Positions 1 through 9,250 of a stretch of DNA of 64,000 bases are shown piece after piece; positions within the stretch are counted from its first letter, which is position 1, and every line of letters starts with the position of its first letter. Origin of the DNA: Calycina herbarum (Eukaryota > Ascomycota > Leotiomycetes > Helotiales > Pezizellaceae); the NCBI GenBank assembly GCA_001414485.1, contig LLEY01000048.1, positions 124,001 to 188,000 on the forward strand. Reading direction: 5' to 3'. The notes below the pieces were generated by a model, which saw nothing but the letters and a program-made list of their open reading frames with translations, did no database searches and was not told where the DNA came from. The position numbers and the translations under genes were made by a program.

Positions 1-1
1 T

Positions 2-355
2 TTTACGGGTGGTGCACTTTGGACCTCGGTTCAATTGGGAGTAGCAATTGTGTGCGCGTGTCTCCCAACTTACGCGCCTCTTTGGCCTCCAATCAAAAAT
101 TTCGCCAATTCCATTCGAAGCGTATACGAGTCATTCCTCAAGACCGGCACCAAATCTCGTGAGACAACCAAAGCCACAGATTCTGGTAATGGAATACCGG
201 GTACCAACTCATATTACAAACGCATGGACAATTCCAATGGCGATCAAATACATCTTACAGAGATCACAAGCCTGGGCTCAGGCCATGATAGCCAGCGAAA
301 GAGAGATCAATCCCCAAGAGGAATTAGAGTCAAGCGGGACGTTCACGTGGTATAA
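2..355 (+). CDS. Fungal rhodopsin-domain (PTH11-like) integral membrane protein, C-terminal fragment
   Basis: The reading frame is open from the left edge of the window to a TAA at 353-355 and gives about 117 residues. It begins in the last membrane helix, with TGGALWTSVQLGVAIVCACL followed by PTYAPLWPPI. This is the helix-7 signature of fungal rhodopsin-domain proteins (Pfam Fung_rhodopsin), where an E/Q-x-x-VAIVCACLPT-x-xPL motif ends the seven-helix bundle. The cytosolic tail has YKRMDNS and ends PRGIRVKRDVHVV, which resembles the usual end of the family (I-x-VK-x-[DE]-x-x-V). The N-terminal six helices lie outside the window. An overlapping frame at 48-401 has no such features and is a shadow. 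The family is plasma-membrane and often receptor-like, but ligand and role are unknown. Its relation to the downstream hydrolase-P450-BVMO group is only proximity. Confidence 0.8.
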   Translation, partial: FTGGALWTSVQLGVAIVCACLPTYAPLWPPIKNFANSIRSVYESFLKTGTKSRETTKATDSGNGIPGTNSYYKRMDNSNGDQIHLTEITSLGSGHDSQRKRDQSPRGIRVKRDVHVV

Positions 356-687
356 TATGGGGGTTTTTACGATTTGGGATGATAATTATGAAACCAGGTA
401 GAAGCTTGATCTTGCTGTACTATTAAATGATCTAACTTGTGATATTTCAACATAATTTGCTTGAATGTGATTACTACTCGTGAATTAGGTGCAGCCGTTG
501 TCAAGGGTAATGTCATTGGTTCGGGTACAGTAATTACCCCACCCCGATTTGCCAGTCTTATATAAAGTCAAGCAACTCCAGCATCCCCATCGAAGAACTT
601 AGCCTTTCTCACTCTTTTCGTTACAACATACTCCGACAACTCCAATCCCATTATTGTATTGCACACGGAAAACTCTCCACTTTGAAA
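356..687. promoter_or_regulatory. Intergenic region with probable promoter of the hydrolase gene
   Basis: This 332-bp gap separates the rhodopsin-domain gene from the hydrolase start. A TATA-like element, TATATAAAG, lies at about 559-567, roughly 120 bp upstream of the ATG at 688. Pyrimidine-rich CT tracts follow (600-660), as is usual for fungal leaders. The ATG has A at -3. No gene or repeat is seen here. Confidence 0.45.
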
Positions 688-2092
688 ATGGATTGGAAAT
701 CTAAGGATGAAATCATGAACCTGTTGGCCATGATGCGTTCTACAATAAGCAAAGCTTCACAAACAACCACCATATCCACGCAGCAAAAAGCATCCCTCAA
801 AGTCCCCACTATCAAAGGACAAGTTTGGGTGGCCAATTTTACTTTGCCTTCCCCCCCCGAAGAGCAAACTCGCCAGCTGTTGCTAGCCGTGATTGACAAG
901 TTCAATGATCACCATGTGCCATACTCTCGACCACTTAGTATGCAAATAGATCTTGAGTGGGTCGGTTTTCGACCGGGGGTTGGAAAGGACACGCCTGAGC
1001 CACAGATCCCGGAATTGGACAAGTATCATGGGTTGATTCGAGATGCCACCCGCCAAGGTGTCGTGATGCTTCTTTATGGCGGCGCGTTTTAGTTTGTCCC
1101 CACATATCTCTTGTGGTATCACGATTCAGCAGCTAATATTTCCTTTCGGTAGTATGAATAGCCAGGCAAGCTATAGAAAAATCGCAACGCAGCTTTCTCG
1201 GAAAACCGGACTACCTTGCGTTACTGTTCATCAACGCTTAGCACCGCAAAATCCATTCCCGGCGGCACTGCTTGATGTTTTCAACGGGTACCTGTCTTTA
1301 CTTTCTCCTCCCCCGGGTTCTCCTCATGCTGCAATTCCAGCTGCATCAATTGTCATAGCTGGTGATAGTTCAGGCGCTTGTCTTGCCTTGAGCTTGCTCC
1401 AGGTATTGTTGGAGTTGAAACGTACTGGGGTCACTTCCATTCAATTCCACGGCCGTAATGTAGATTTATGCCTCCCAGCCGGCTTTACTCTACTCAGCGG
1501 GGTGGCAGACCTCACCAATGGCCTGCCTTCTTACCAAAGAAATGCCGCAACCGATATATTTCCCGCAGGTCCGCCACCGGCTTCGATGCCAGGGTTTCCT
1601 CCTTGTGAGATATGGCCTTCGACTCCTCCACGAGGAAACATTTACTGCGATATCGAAATGATGTGTCACCCAGTCACCAGCCCAGCAATGGCAGAAGATT
1701 GGACGGGGTCTCCCCCTTTGTGGTTCGTCAGTGGCCAAGAGCAGATAGTAGATGGCGTCAAGGTTCTCTCGAAAACGGCCCGCAGTCAAGACGTGTGCGT
1801 CTTCTTCCAAGAGTACGAGGCTATGCCACATTGCTTCATGTGGCTCTTGGGGGACTCTCCACAATCTCATAAATGTTGGAACGAATGGGCTGAGGTTTGC
1901 ATCAAGCTCGTTGGAGGCGAAGCATTCATGTCGGGTGCAGAATTTGTGCGTGTTGAAGGATTGAAGATCACTCCTGGAGAGGTCAAGGATGTCACGAAAC
2001 TCACGGGTGACGAAGCCCGGAGTATCATTATTGACACTGCTAAGAATTTCTCCGTTTTTACTGGACAGAAGGGTGTTGGAACTAAATTGTAG
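688..2092 (+). CDS. Alpha/beta hydrolase (hormone-sensitive lipase-type esterase), one intron
   Basis: Exons 688-1091 and 1153-2092 join to 447 codons plus stop. The intron 1092-1152 (61 bp, GTTTGT..GGTAG, CTAAT inside) splits a Tyr codon. The fold is the HSL/GDXG esterase type: an N-terminal cap segment with the fungal motif EWVGFRPGVGKDTPEP, the oxyanion-loop region YGGAFYMNSQASYR, then RLAPQNPFPAAL, the nucleophile elbow GDSSGA, a WPSTPPRGNIYC block, the acid region VSGQEQIVDG and the base MPHCF. All three triad residues (Ser, Asp, His) are present. The canonical HGG of the oxyanion motif reads YGG here, which may weaken activity. It probably hydrolyses an ester or lactone; the substrate is unknown. 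It lies 542 bp upstream of, and parallel to, a P450 gene, so a cluster tailoring role is plausible. The start was chosen at the first ATG with A at -3, downstream of a TATA box. Confidence 0.85.
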
Positions 2093-2634
2093 TTGCTGCC
2101 AAGCCGGGAATATCAAGGCGAGGGTCCTTTGTAGGGTTACAACCAACAACATCAAGGATATAACCAACAATATCAAGGATATGTATGGACTATTGTGGTT
2201 ATATGTGACCACCAATCAACATGGGTCGAATCAGCATTGCAGAAACCACTCCAGAAGTTAAGGAAACCATCACTCCCTGCTCCAACTTGTCTTTCCTAGC
2301 ATAGACAAACTCTCAATATTCATAAGGATACGACCTCTTTTTGCCCCAGTTAAAGTCCTTGCCGTCAATACTTACCCCGCGCCGGCGCCCGCATGCTGTA
2401 CAAGCAGGGATACTGCATGATATCAAACCGGGAGATCCTCAACCTAAGGCATCCGCATGTTGGTTTTGTACCGCTTTCACGATCTTAGTCCGTCTGCTCC
2501 TTCCTACTTGCAAAAAGACACTCGTCTTGCTTGACACGTCCCCTGACCTGCGAAATCTTCCTTAAACGCAGTTTCTGACGCCCACTGTCCTTGCTCTGCT
2601 GTCTGTCAACTCGAAAGCCAATCTCCACGCAATT
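2093..2634. promoter_or_regulatory. Intergenic region, presumed terminator of the hydrolase gene and promoter of the P450 gene
   Basis: This 542-bp stretch has no credible coding content. It holds a 21-bp direct duplication (2141-2182) just after the hydrolase stop and CT-rich tracts between 2480 and 2620 typical of a fungal 5' leader. No clear TATA box or factor site stands out. The P450 ATG at 2635 has A at -3. Confidence 0.35.
2141..2182. repeat. Two-copy 21-bp tandem duplication
   Basis: Copies 2141-2161 and 2162-2182 begin AACCAACAA and end ATCAAGGATAT. They differ at one central position (C versus T). A shorter related piece (TATCAAGG) lies at 2111-2118. The tract is in the 3' flank of the hydrolase gene and not in a recognised element. 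Confidence 0.8.
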
Positions 2635-4473
2635 ATGATTGTCGATTTCTCCCTCGTCACACTCCTTTGTGTTGGAACAATCCTCTCAGGGATTTATGCA
2701 GTATTCATAGTTATCTACCGTTTCTTTTTCCATCCATTGGCAGCTTTTCCCGGGCCCAGACTTGCTATTGCGACCTTCGCCTACGAGTGGTATTATGATC
2801 TTATACTTGGCGGTCAGTACACATTCAAGCTCAAAGAATTGCATAAGAAATATGGCAAGTCACTCTACGCCCCCATGTAAAAGACCCCCACTGAATTCTC
2901 AGGCCCTGTATTGCGAATCAACCCAGACGAACTTCATTTCAATGATCCGGACTATTATGACGAGATATTCAACGTAACGAATGGAAGAGCAGACAAATTA
3001 TACAGAGTGGCAAACGCTTTCGGACCTTACCCTGCGGTATGTTGCATTCCTTCCGCTGTGGTGATAAAAATTGACATTGGCCTTATAAGACAATTGGAAC
3101 TCAAGATCACGACCTCCATCGGCTACGGAGGAGTGCTGTAAACATCTTCTTCTCAAAGCGTTCTGTTTCGGACCTAGCCCTACACATTCAACTAATCATC
3201 GATAAACTTTGCAATCGCTTTCAAGATGCAAACCAAACCGGAGAGCCAATCAACTTAAAATACGCATATTCGGCATTGACCCTGGACATCATGAACGAAT
3301 ATTGCTTTTCTGCCGATTCTCAATATATATCGAAGGCGGATTTCGGGCGTAAAACATTCGATGATATTGATTCCTTCCTATTTGTTAGTTTGATAGTATG
3401 TGTACCTGTTCCAGATTACTCATATTTCGTGCTAACAAGTCTTTAGAATCTACACATACCATGGCTCATGAAGTTTCTCTACTCACTACCGGCAAGAGAA
3501 GTCCTCTCTCGTTTGGCAGCGCACGCTAATCTCTTCGAAAGGATGGCTTCATGAGGAAAATCAATCCTGCAATGACTGATATTCTCGATATGCGCGAGGT
3601 ATGGAATGATTCGAATTTAAACGAATTTTTTATATACTGACCTTGGCCCAGAAATTGGCGAAACAGGTTGAAGATATCCGACAGGAGAAGGACCTGTCTT
3701 ACTTAGGATCCGACCATCGGACGGTATTTCATGACCTGCTTCAAAGCAAGTTGCCACCGGTGGAGAAATCCCAGTCCCGTCTTCGCGACGAAGCCTTTAG
3801 TTTAGTGACCGCAGGGTCGGGTACTACGTAAGCAATCCTCAGTTTTCACCTCCCCATACAATTGAAACAAGACATAAATAACACTCGTAGGGCTATGGTG
3901 GTGAAAACCCTCTCATATTTTATTGCGGCCAATCCAAATGTGCAGCAGAAATTGCTTCTGGAGCTCAAAGGAATCATGCCAAAGCTGTCTGATTCTGCCG
4001 CACTTCGAGATCTTGAAAATCTGCCATATTTGGATTCTGTAATCCGAGAAGGGCTTCGACTAGGAACTGCCGTGACACACCGCATTTCGCGCACATTCCC
4101 AGACAAGACATTGCACTACCATAATCAAACTATACCGCCAGGCACAAACGTAAATATGACTTCTCTTCTCATTCATGAGAATGAAGATATATTCCCAGAT
4201 CCAAATGCTTTTCGTCCCGAGAGGTGGCTGAACAATAATCATTTGCATCGCTACCTCATCCCCTTTTCAAAAGGCCCCAGATCGTGTTTAGGGATCAATC
4301 TTGCTTGGGCGGAGTTATACCTCATCGTAGGGACAATATTTCGACGTTTTAACTTTGATGTGGAAATGGTTTCTAGAGAACGGGATATTGATATTGCCAG
4401 TGATGTGGTTATGGCAGTCCCGAGGGTCGATTCGCCTGGAGTGATTGTAAAAATCCTTCTGAATGAGGACTGA
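2635..4473 (+). CDS. Cytochrome P450 monooxygenase, five introns, one apparent frameshift (possible pseudogene)
   Basis: Exons: 2635-2854, 2903-3036, 3090-3395, 3447-3598, 3652-3827, 3891-4473. Restoring one base in exon 4 would give about 523 residues, the usual P450 length. An N-terminal membrane anchor (residues about 5-28, LLCVGTILSGIYAVFIVIY) is followed by the FFHPLAAFPGP hinge, the conserved fungal block YGPVLRINPDELHFNDPDYY, the C-helix region HRLRRSAVNIFFSKRSV, the I-helix AGSGTT, the K-helix ExxR (VIREGLRLG), FRPERW, and the haem loop FSKGPRSCLG with the Cys ligand. Intron 1 begins GC rather than GT. In exon 4 the frame breaks at about 3537-3542 (GAAAGGATGG): 104 nt lie between the acceptor and the in-frame ATG at 3551, so one base is missing. 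It is an ER-membrane oxidase that would need a reductase partner; the substrate is unknown. Confidence 0.85.
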
Positions 4474-4861
4474 AGAACAATAGTGTGAGACATTGTAGCG
4501 GTTAATCGGCTAGTGGGAATGTTGGAAGGTCACATTCAAACGAATATTTCGAATCTCAATTATCGCTGCATGACTCTGTGTACCGTTGTTGGATAACACC
4601 GGATTTGACATAAAAGACCAACTGCATATACACCCATGTGAATGCTATGATAACGCAATATTCCAGGGATCCATGTCACCGGGAGGAACTTAACCGGGCG
4701 CTAAATCGTTGGATCGGCGCAGAACATAGAATAGAGAGTTCTGCCATAGGCTGTCTAAGTCAAAATGAGCGTCTGCAATCTCTGATATCATTACCACCAA
4801 ACTCCCTATCATTGTCACCACCTTTCACCTTTAACTATCTTGCCACCGCCAGAGGCCTGTT
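4474..4861. promoter_or_regulatory. Intergenic region upstream of the monooxygenase gene
   Basis: 388 bp lie between the P450 stop and the BVMO ATG. A CATAAAAG motif near 4609 is the only TATA-like candidate. CT/CA-rich sequence at 4780-4850 (CACCACCTTTCACC-like) precedes the start. An open frame at 4638-4904 shows no protein features and is treated as chance. Confidence 0.35.
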
Positions 4862-6709
4862 ATGTCTTCGAAACTTGTTTCGCAAACAAACATGCACGAC
4901 GTGAACGAATGTAAATATTACCCCGTCGTTGTCATTGGAGCAGGAGCTTCCGGGATAGCAATGGGACACAATCTCAAACACAAGCTCGGCTTAGAGCAGT
5001 TTGCAGTCTTTGAAAGACAATCAGGAATAGGAGGTACATTGCTAATTTATACCATCCACTCCACTTTCGGCTAACTTTACGGGCTTAGGTACGTGGTGGA
5101 GTAATCAATATCCTGGAGTTGTAAGTCTCGCTCCCCCAAGGCAAGAAGCTGCAAGTTCAGATTGAGACTCATTTCAATTCCAAACAGGCTTGTGATGTGT
5201 ACGTGCTCCCTGTGTTTAACTGTGCCAAACGATCGCTCGGTTAACATTCCTTTTAGACCTATGGCGTTATACTCCTTCTCTTTTGCGCCCAGTTACACCT
5301 CAACCAAAATCTATCCCTCAGGCTCCGATTATCTCGAATACTTACACGGAATCGTTGAAAAATATGGCCTCCGTTCCAAGATTCAGCTGAACTCCGATGT
5401 CAAGCAAATTCGTTACATAGCGGAGTCTGAAGAATGGGAGGTTACCGTCTCTCACCTCCGCAACGGCGATGGAGATCCCAGCTTCGATGAACGTTCTCAT
5501 GTTCAGTCCCAACTCATTGGAACGGAAATTGTACGTGCAAAGGTTGTTGTCAGTAGTGTCGGGGTACTTGTTGAGCCAAACGGCTGGCCAATTGAGGGAC
5601 CTAGTCTCGATACATTCGAGGGCGAAAAAATACACTCTTCACGGCTGAAAATTACCGATAATCTAATCAACAAGAAGGTGGTCGTGGTTGGTTCTGGATG
5701 CAGTGCCGCACAGATTGTCCCAGCATTACTCAAGGAGGGGGTTTCGTCTCTAACTCAAATAATGAAAACCCCTCCCTGGGTTGAGCCACGTTTAGAAGAA
5801 CCATTCGGGAAAGAGAAATACGCACGATACGCACCGTATGTTTTTCGCTACCTACCTTTTCTTGGCACGATGGTCCGATCCACCATTTTTCTGCTCACGG
5901 AATTGGAATGGGCATTGGTCTTTCAGAGAAAAAACGTCTTCCTACGAAGCCAGTCCGAGAAAGCCGCCCTCACACACATGCGAAATAAGGTACCGGAGAA
6001 ATATCACAGCATGATGACGCCTAACTATAGCTATGGATGCAAACGCCGCATCTTTGACAGTGAATGGTTGGAAAGCATGAACAAACCCGAGTTTAGCTTG
6101 GTTTTACAACCAATTAAGAGCTTCGGGCCCCACAGTGTGCACCTACACAGGACGACTGACGGAGAAAGTATCAACATCGAAGCAGATGCTATCATACTTG
6201 CAACGGGGTTCCAAGCCACACGGTTTCTACACCCCCTTGTTATTCATGGACGCGAAGGAGAATCTCTTCACGACGTTTGGAACGTTCGAGGTGGAGAACA
6301 AGCTTATATGGGGACTGCAATGGATGGGTTCCCCAACTTCTTCATGACCGTTGGTCCAAACACATTCGTCGGCCACTCTTCAGTAATCCTTGGCATTGAA
6401 GCAACGATTGGGTATATATCAAAACTCATAGCTCCAATTTTACGAGGTGAAGTCACCACAGTCGAACCAAAAACCTCCGCCGCTCTCAAATGGACCGCCG
6501 AAATCCAACAGGATATAGGGAAAACTGTTTTTGGAGGTTGCAGCAGTTGGTACAAGAAAGATAATGGTTGGAATTCTATCATATACCCGTATTTATTGAT
6601 TCCCTCCCTCTTCCAAAAAATGAACATACCTGACGTGCAAATAGTCGTTCTCAAATTGACTTTGCCATCCGTTGCCGCTTCCCTCGCTTACAGGACTGGG
6701 AGATTGTAA
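4862..6709 (+). CDS. FAD-dependent Baeyer-Villiger-type monooxygenase, three introns
   Basis: Exons 4862-5033, 5089-5120, 5188-5198 (11 nt) and 5257-6709 join to 555 codons plus stop. Introns of 55, 67 and 58 bp are all GT..AG. The order is typical of class B flavin monooxygenases: an FAD Rossmann motif VVVIGAGASG at about residues 21-30, GIGGTWWSNQYPGVACDVP built across exons 1-4, YSFSFAP, a second nucleotide-binding motif VVVVGSGCSA for NADPH, then the ATGF region (IILATGFQATRF), and the C-terminal GPNTFVGHSSVILGIEA block. The BVMO fingerprint is present but altered at its end (FEGEKIHSSRL: F-x-G-x-x-x-H kept, the usual aromatic replaced). It resembles fungal secondary-metabolite BVMOs of the StcW/MoxY type. 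It would insert oxygen into a ketone or otherwise oxygenate a small molecule in the cytosol; the substrate is unknown. It is parallel to the P450 and hydrolase genes. Confidence 0.88.
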
Positions 6710-7074
6710 ATACCGAAAGAGGTCGGAAAAGGTTGGAGCGCACGCGGTTTCTAAAAACATTTCTGGCATCTTTTGTCGCTATTACTGCATGTGCTGCTTT
6801 AGCTATGGGGGGTTTTTGGGGATTTCGTGTTTAGGTATTGTGACCGTGTGGAGTGAACCACTGCTTGCTGTGATGAATACGGAGTCAAACGGAAACTGCT
6901 ATATAGAGCGATCAACTAAGTGAGGAAAGAAGAGAGTTCCAGAGGGACGGAAGCTTAAATACAGGAATCCCGCAGCACGCACGTGCCGTGCTACACGTGA
7001 TCGGCCCCCCCAGTTCCTCCAACTCGGTAACAGCAATGTGGCTCAGGTACTTGATACCCCAAAACTAGAGTGAT
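6710..7074. other. Intergenic region between convergent genes
   Basis: 365 bp lie between the BVMO stop and the stop of the kinase-like gene on the other strand, so this must contain two 3' ends. Two CACGTG-type motifs (ACGCACGTGCCG and ACACGTGATC) occur near 6977-7001. Nothing coding is seen. Confidence 0.5.
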
Positions 7075-7674
7075 TTATTTCGAGTATTTCCGAGTAAAAA
7101 TACTTTTTAAATTAATAAAGTTTTGCTTCTGCACATTTTTCCCATCTCTAATCCACTCCTCAGTTGATGCGTTCGAGTATTCGAAATCAATAGCTCTGAT
7201 TTCCTTACGCTCTGGATGCCACATAAAATTGCGAAACGCAATATCTCCGTGATGTAATCCTTGGCTACCAATAGCAACTAGAGCCATCCTACACTTCTCG
7301 TAGATAATAGTATCTGTAGTATCTACACCTGGCTGTAGTCTGCGAAATCCCTCTATAAACTCAAGCGCGATTCCTTCGTGTATTGTCCCCTTTTCATCAA
7401 CCCAACTGATTTCTCCAAAACACCTTGGGATATGAATACCTTGCAATGATGCAAGTTGCTGATAAGTACCAAGCTCATCCTTATTATCGCCGAACTCTTT
7501 TGCAACAAATGTTTTTAGAAGTTCTTGATCTTCATCTTGAGTTGGTAGATGGCGACAAATAAGAATTGAATTATTCCCAGCTAGATTGATTGTATGAGCT
7601 TTGACAAAAATCGTTTTCGAGACCCGAATTTCAAGAACTGCTTCCTGCACGCTGCCTTCATTATAGCTCTCCAT
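7075..7674 (-). CDS. Small protein-kinase-like (PKL superfamily) protein
   Basis: A single-exon frame of 199 residues on the minus strand, from an ATG at 7672-7674 to a TAA at 7075-7077. Motifs fit the protein-kinase-like fold in its minimal, RIO/APH-like form: a Lys-bearing strand (TFVAKEF, about residues 54-60), a possible helix-C Glu (DELGTYQQL), hinge IALEFIEG, catalytic loop HHGDIAFRN (H-G-D-x-x-x-x-N) and metal-binding DFE (AIDFEYS). The glycine-rich loop is not obvious and the protein is shorter than usual kinases, so the N-terminus may be reduced. The DNA keeps normal CA/TG content, so RIP has spared it although the mutated region starts just upstream. Such small PKL proteins are frequent as accessory genes in fungi; substrate and role are unknown. 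It is convergent with the BVMO gene. Confidence 0.65.
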   Translation of the reverse strand: MESYNEGSVQEAVLEIRVSKTIFVKAHTINLAGNNSILICRHLPTQDEDQELLKTFVAKEFGDNKDELGTYQQLASLQGIHIPRCFGEISWVDEKGTIHEGIALEFIEGFRRLQPGVDTTDTIIYEKCRMALVAIGSQGLHHGDIAFRNFMWHPERKEIRAIDFEYSNASTEEWIRDGKNVQKQNFINLKSIFTRKYSK

Positions 7675-7689
7675 TGTTCGTTGTAGCCG

Positions 7690-8450
7690 GTTGGTTGTCA
7701 GACAGTGCCGCAGTATAAAGGGGGCACCTACGGCTTTGTCTTTCCACCAGACCTCTTAATATACTTCAGGTTAAGGATTAGGATTACTATTGGCGGTCGT
7801 CCTTTAGTAGGAGGCGGAAAGACCTGGAACTCGATATCCTCGTACAACAGTGGCCGCTTCTCTACTAGGGCCTTTAGTCGTATAGACGTACAGCTAGCAA
7901 AGATCAGAAGAGGAGATAGTTGTAGCCGAAGCCGCTTATAAGCAAAGATTTCCCGGTCGCGTACCTAGTAACCGTTTTAAAGAACATACAAATCTTCTAT
8001 AAAGAGTCCTACCTTGTCTTTTTCTAATTCGTCAAAACTAAGAGTAGGAATCTACTATTGTGAATTTAGTATTATAAAGCTTATATTTAACTAGAATTAC
8101 TAATATTACAAGTATTATATATAACTCCCTTATCTATATAGCGCTAGGCTGTTCGCTAGTATACTATGCTAAGGACTAGCTAGTCTATAACTATACTCGA
8201 CTTTTTCTTAATCTAGGAGTTTTCTTTCTACTATAGAAGATACGTCTTAAAGTCACTCGTATTAGTAGTTTTAGAAGCGTAGATAGAATCTCTAGACCTT
8301 GTCTCTTTATAAAACCTAATCTATATAATAAGTAATAATTTTAAAATATAATTAGATAGTAAGAACTTATAATCCTTATTTCCGTTCTACTATACGTATT
8401 ATATCTTTTATACTATTATAGGGATTTGATAAAGTTAGGCTATTAGCTAC
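7690..8450 (-). pseudogene. DUF3435-type (Starship captain-like) tyrosine recombinase relic, RIP-degraded and truncated
   Basis: Reading the minus strand from about 8280 to 7690 gives a nearly continuous protein broken mainly by TAG/TAA/TGA codons of the kind RIP makes from CAG, CAA and TGG. Legible pieces, in order, are SFDELEKDKVGLFIEDLYVL, VRDREIFAYKRLRLQLS, LLIFASCTSIRLKALVEK, LLYEDIEFQVFPPPTKG and RPPIVILILNLKYIKRSGGK. This order (W/V-x-D...RxQL..LL.fa..t..R..aL......YeDi...vfp.p..G.P....l.l...K) matches the catalytic core of fungal DUF3435 proteins, with the first catalytic Arg in TSIR. The C-terminal HxxR and Tyr part is missing: similarity stops near 7730-7690, next to the kinase-like gene. 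Limits are approximate. Family assignment is from memory of the domain pattern. Confidence 0.6.
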
Positions 8451-8774
8451 GAACAAAGCTTTTTTCTATTAATAATACTCGGCTTTTATATTCGTATTCG
8501 TAGTAGAATCGCAGCTAGAATCTTTATTATAATTAGAACTAAATTCAGAGTCAGAGTTGTAATTATTAGAGGAAGTAGATAGTTTCTTAGGTTTTATAGC
8601 TAGTGCTTTATACTATTAAAAACCTTTATTACTAGGTAAGTCTAGTAGATAAGTCTCTAGTTAACTATAACTTAGAGCTTGTTACTAAGCGTGTCGTCGA
8701 GGAAACCGGGCTATTTATTATAATATAAGTTGATTAAGTGCTCTAGCGCTTTTAGAGGATTAGTATAATAGGTA
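8451..8774. other. RIP-mutated AT-rich sequence, unassigned
   Basis: This lies between the recombinase relic and Gypsy-A. CA and TG are almost absent and stops occur in all frames. It may be the N-terminal end of the recombinase relic or another decayed element; no motif allows a choice. Confidence 0.5.
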
Positions 8775-8779
8775 TATAG

Positions 8780-9250
8780 TATAACGAAACTAGTATCTAA
8801 CTATAAAGGTATCGAGTTCGACGGTTAGTATATAGGTAAAGAAGACAACTATCGTTTGATATTTACTTAGAGGTAAACTTATTACTTATATTAAAGATAT
8901 TAAAGTAAAGTAATAAGATTAATAACTAAAGTTAAGTACGAAGCTTCTATCTAATAGCAGACGTACTAGTCTTATATAGAACCTTCGTTCTTTAAGTATA
9001 TTACTTATATCGCTTATATTACTTATATCGCTTATATCGCTTATAATTAGAGCGATTAAGACGATATAAGCGATTACGTTATATAACTATACGTAACTTC
9101 TAATAGTCTTATAATAGTAAGATCTTAAAACACTTAAATACCTTCTATATTACTAATTCTCTCTTATATTACTCTCTATTCTCTAGATATTATACCTTAT
9201 CCTATTAGAGTACTATCTAAACTACCTACTATATTCTATAATTTATAATA
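8780..9250. repeat. Left LTR of Gypsy-A
   Basis: 471 bp, starting TATAACGAAAC and ending TTTATAATA. It pairs with 21505-21966. It contains the ATCGCTTAT arrays and their inverted counterparts at about 8995-9080. Confidence 0.9.

Noticed and set aside
48..401. 117-codon open frame overlapping the rhodopsin-domain tail
   Set aside because: The other frame carries the family motif (VAIVCACLPTYAPL and the IRVKRDVHVV tail); this one has no recognisable feature.
1490..2215. 241-codon minus-strand frame opposite the hydrolase
   Set aside because: It is antisense to a well-supported exon with complete catalytic motifs; it looks like a shadow.
7705..7941. 78-codon plus-strand frame at the RIP edge
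   Set aside because: The opposite strand reads as a DUF3435 recombinase relic, which explains the open frame.
9001..9070. CRISPR-like or satellite array of TTATATCGC units
   Set aside because: The units are short, irregular, without spacers, and lie at the same place in each LTR of one retrotransposon family in a eukaryotic genome.
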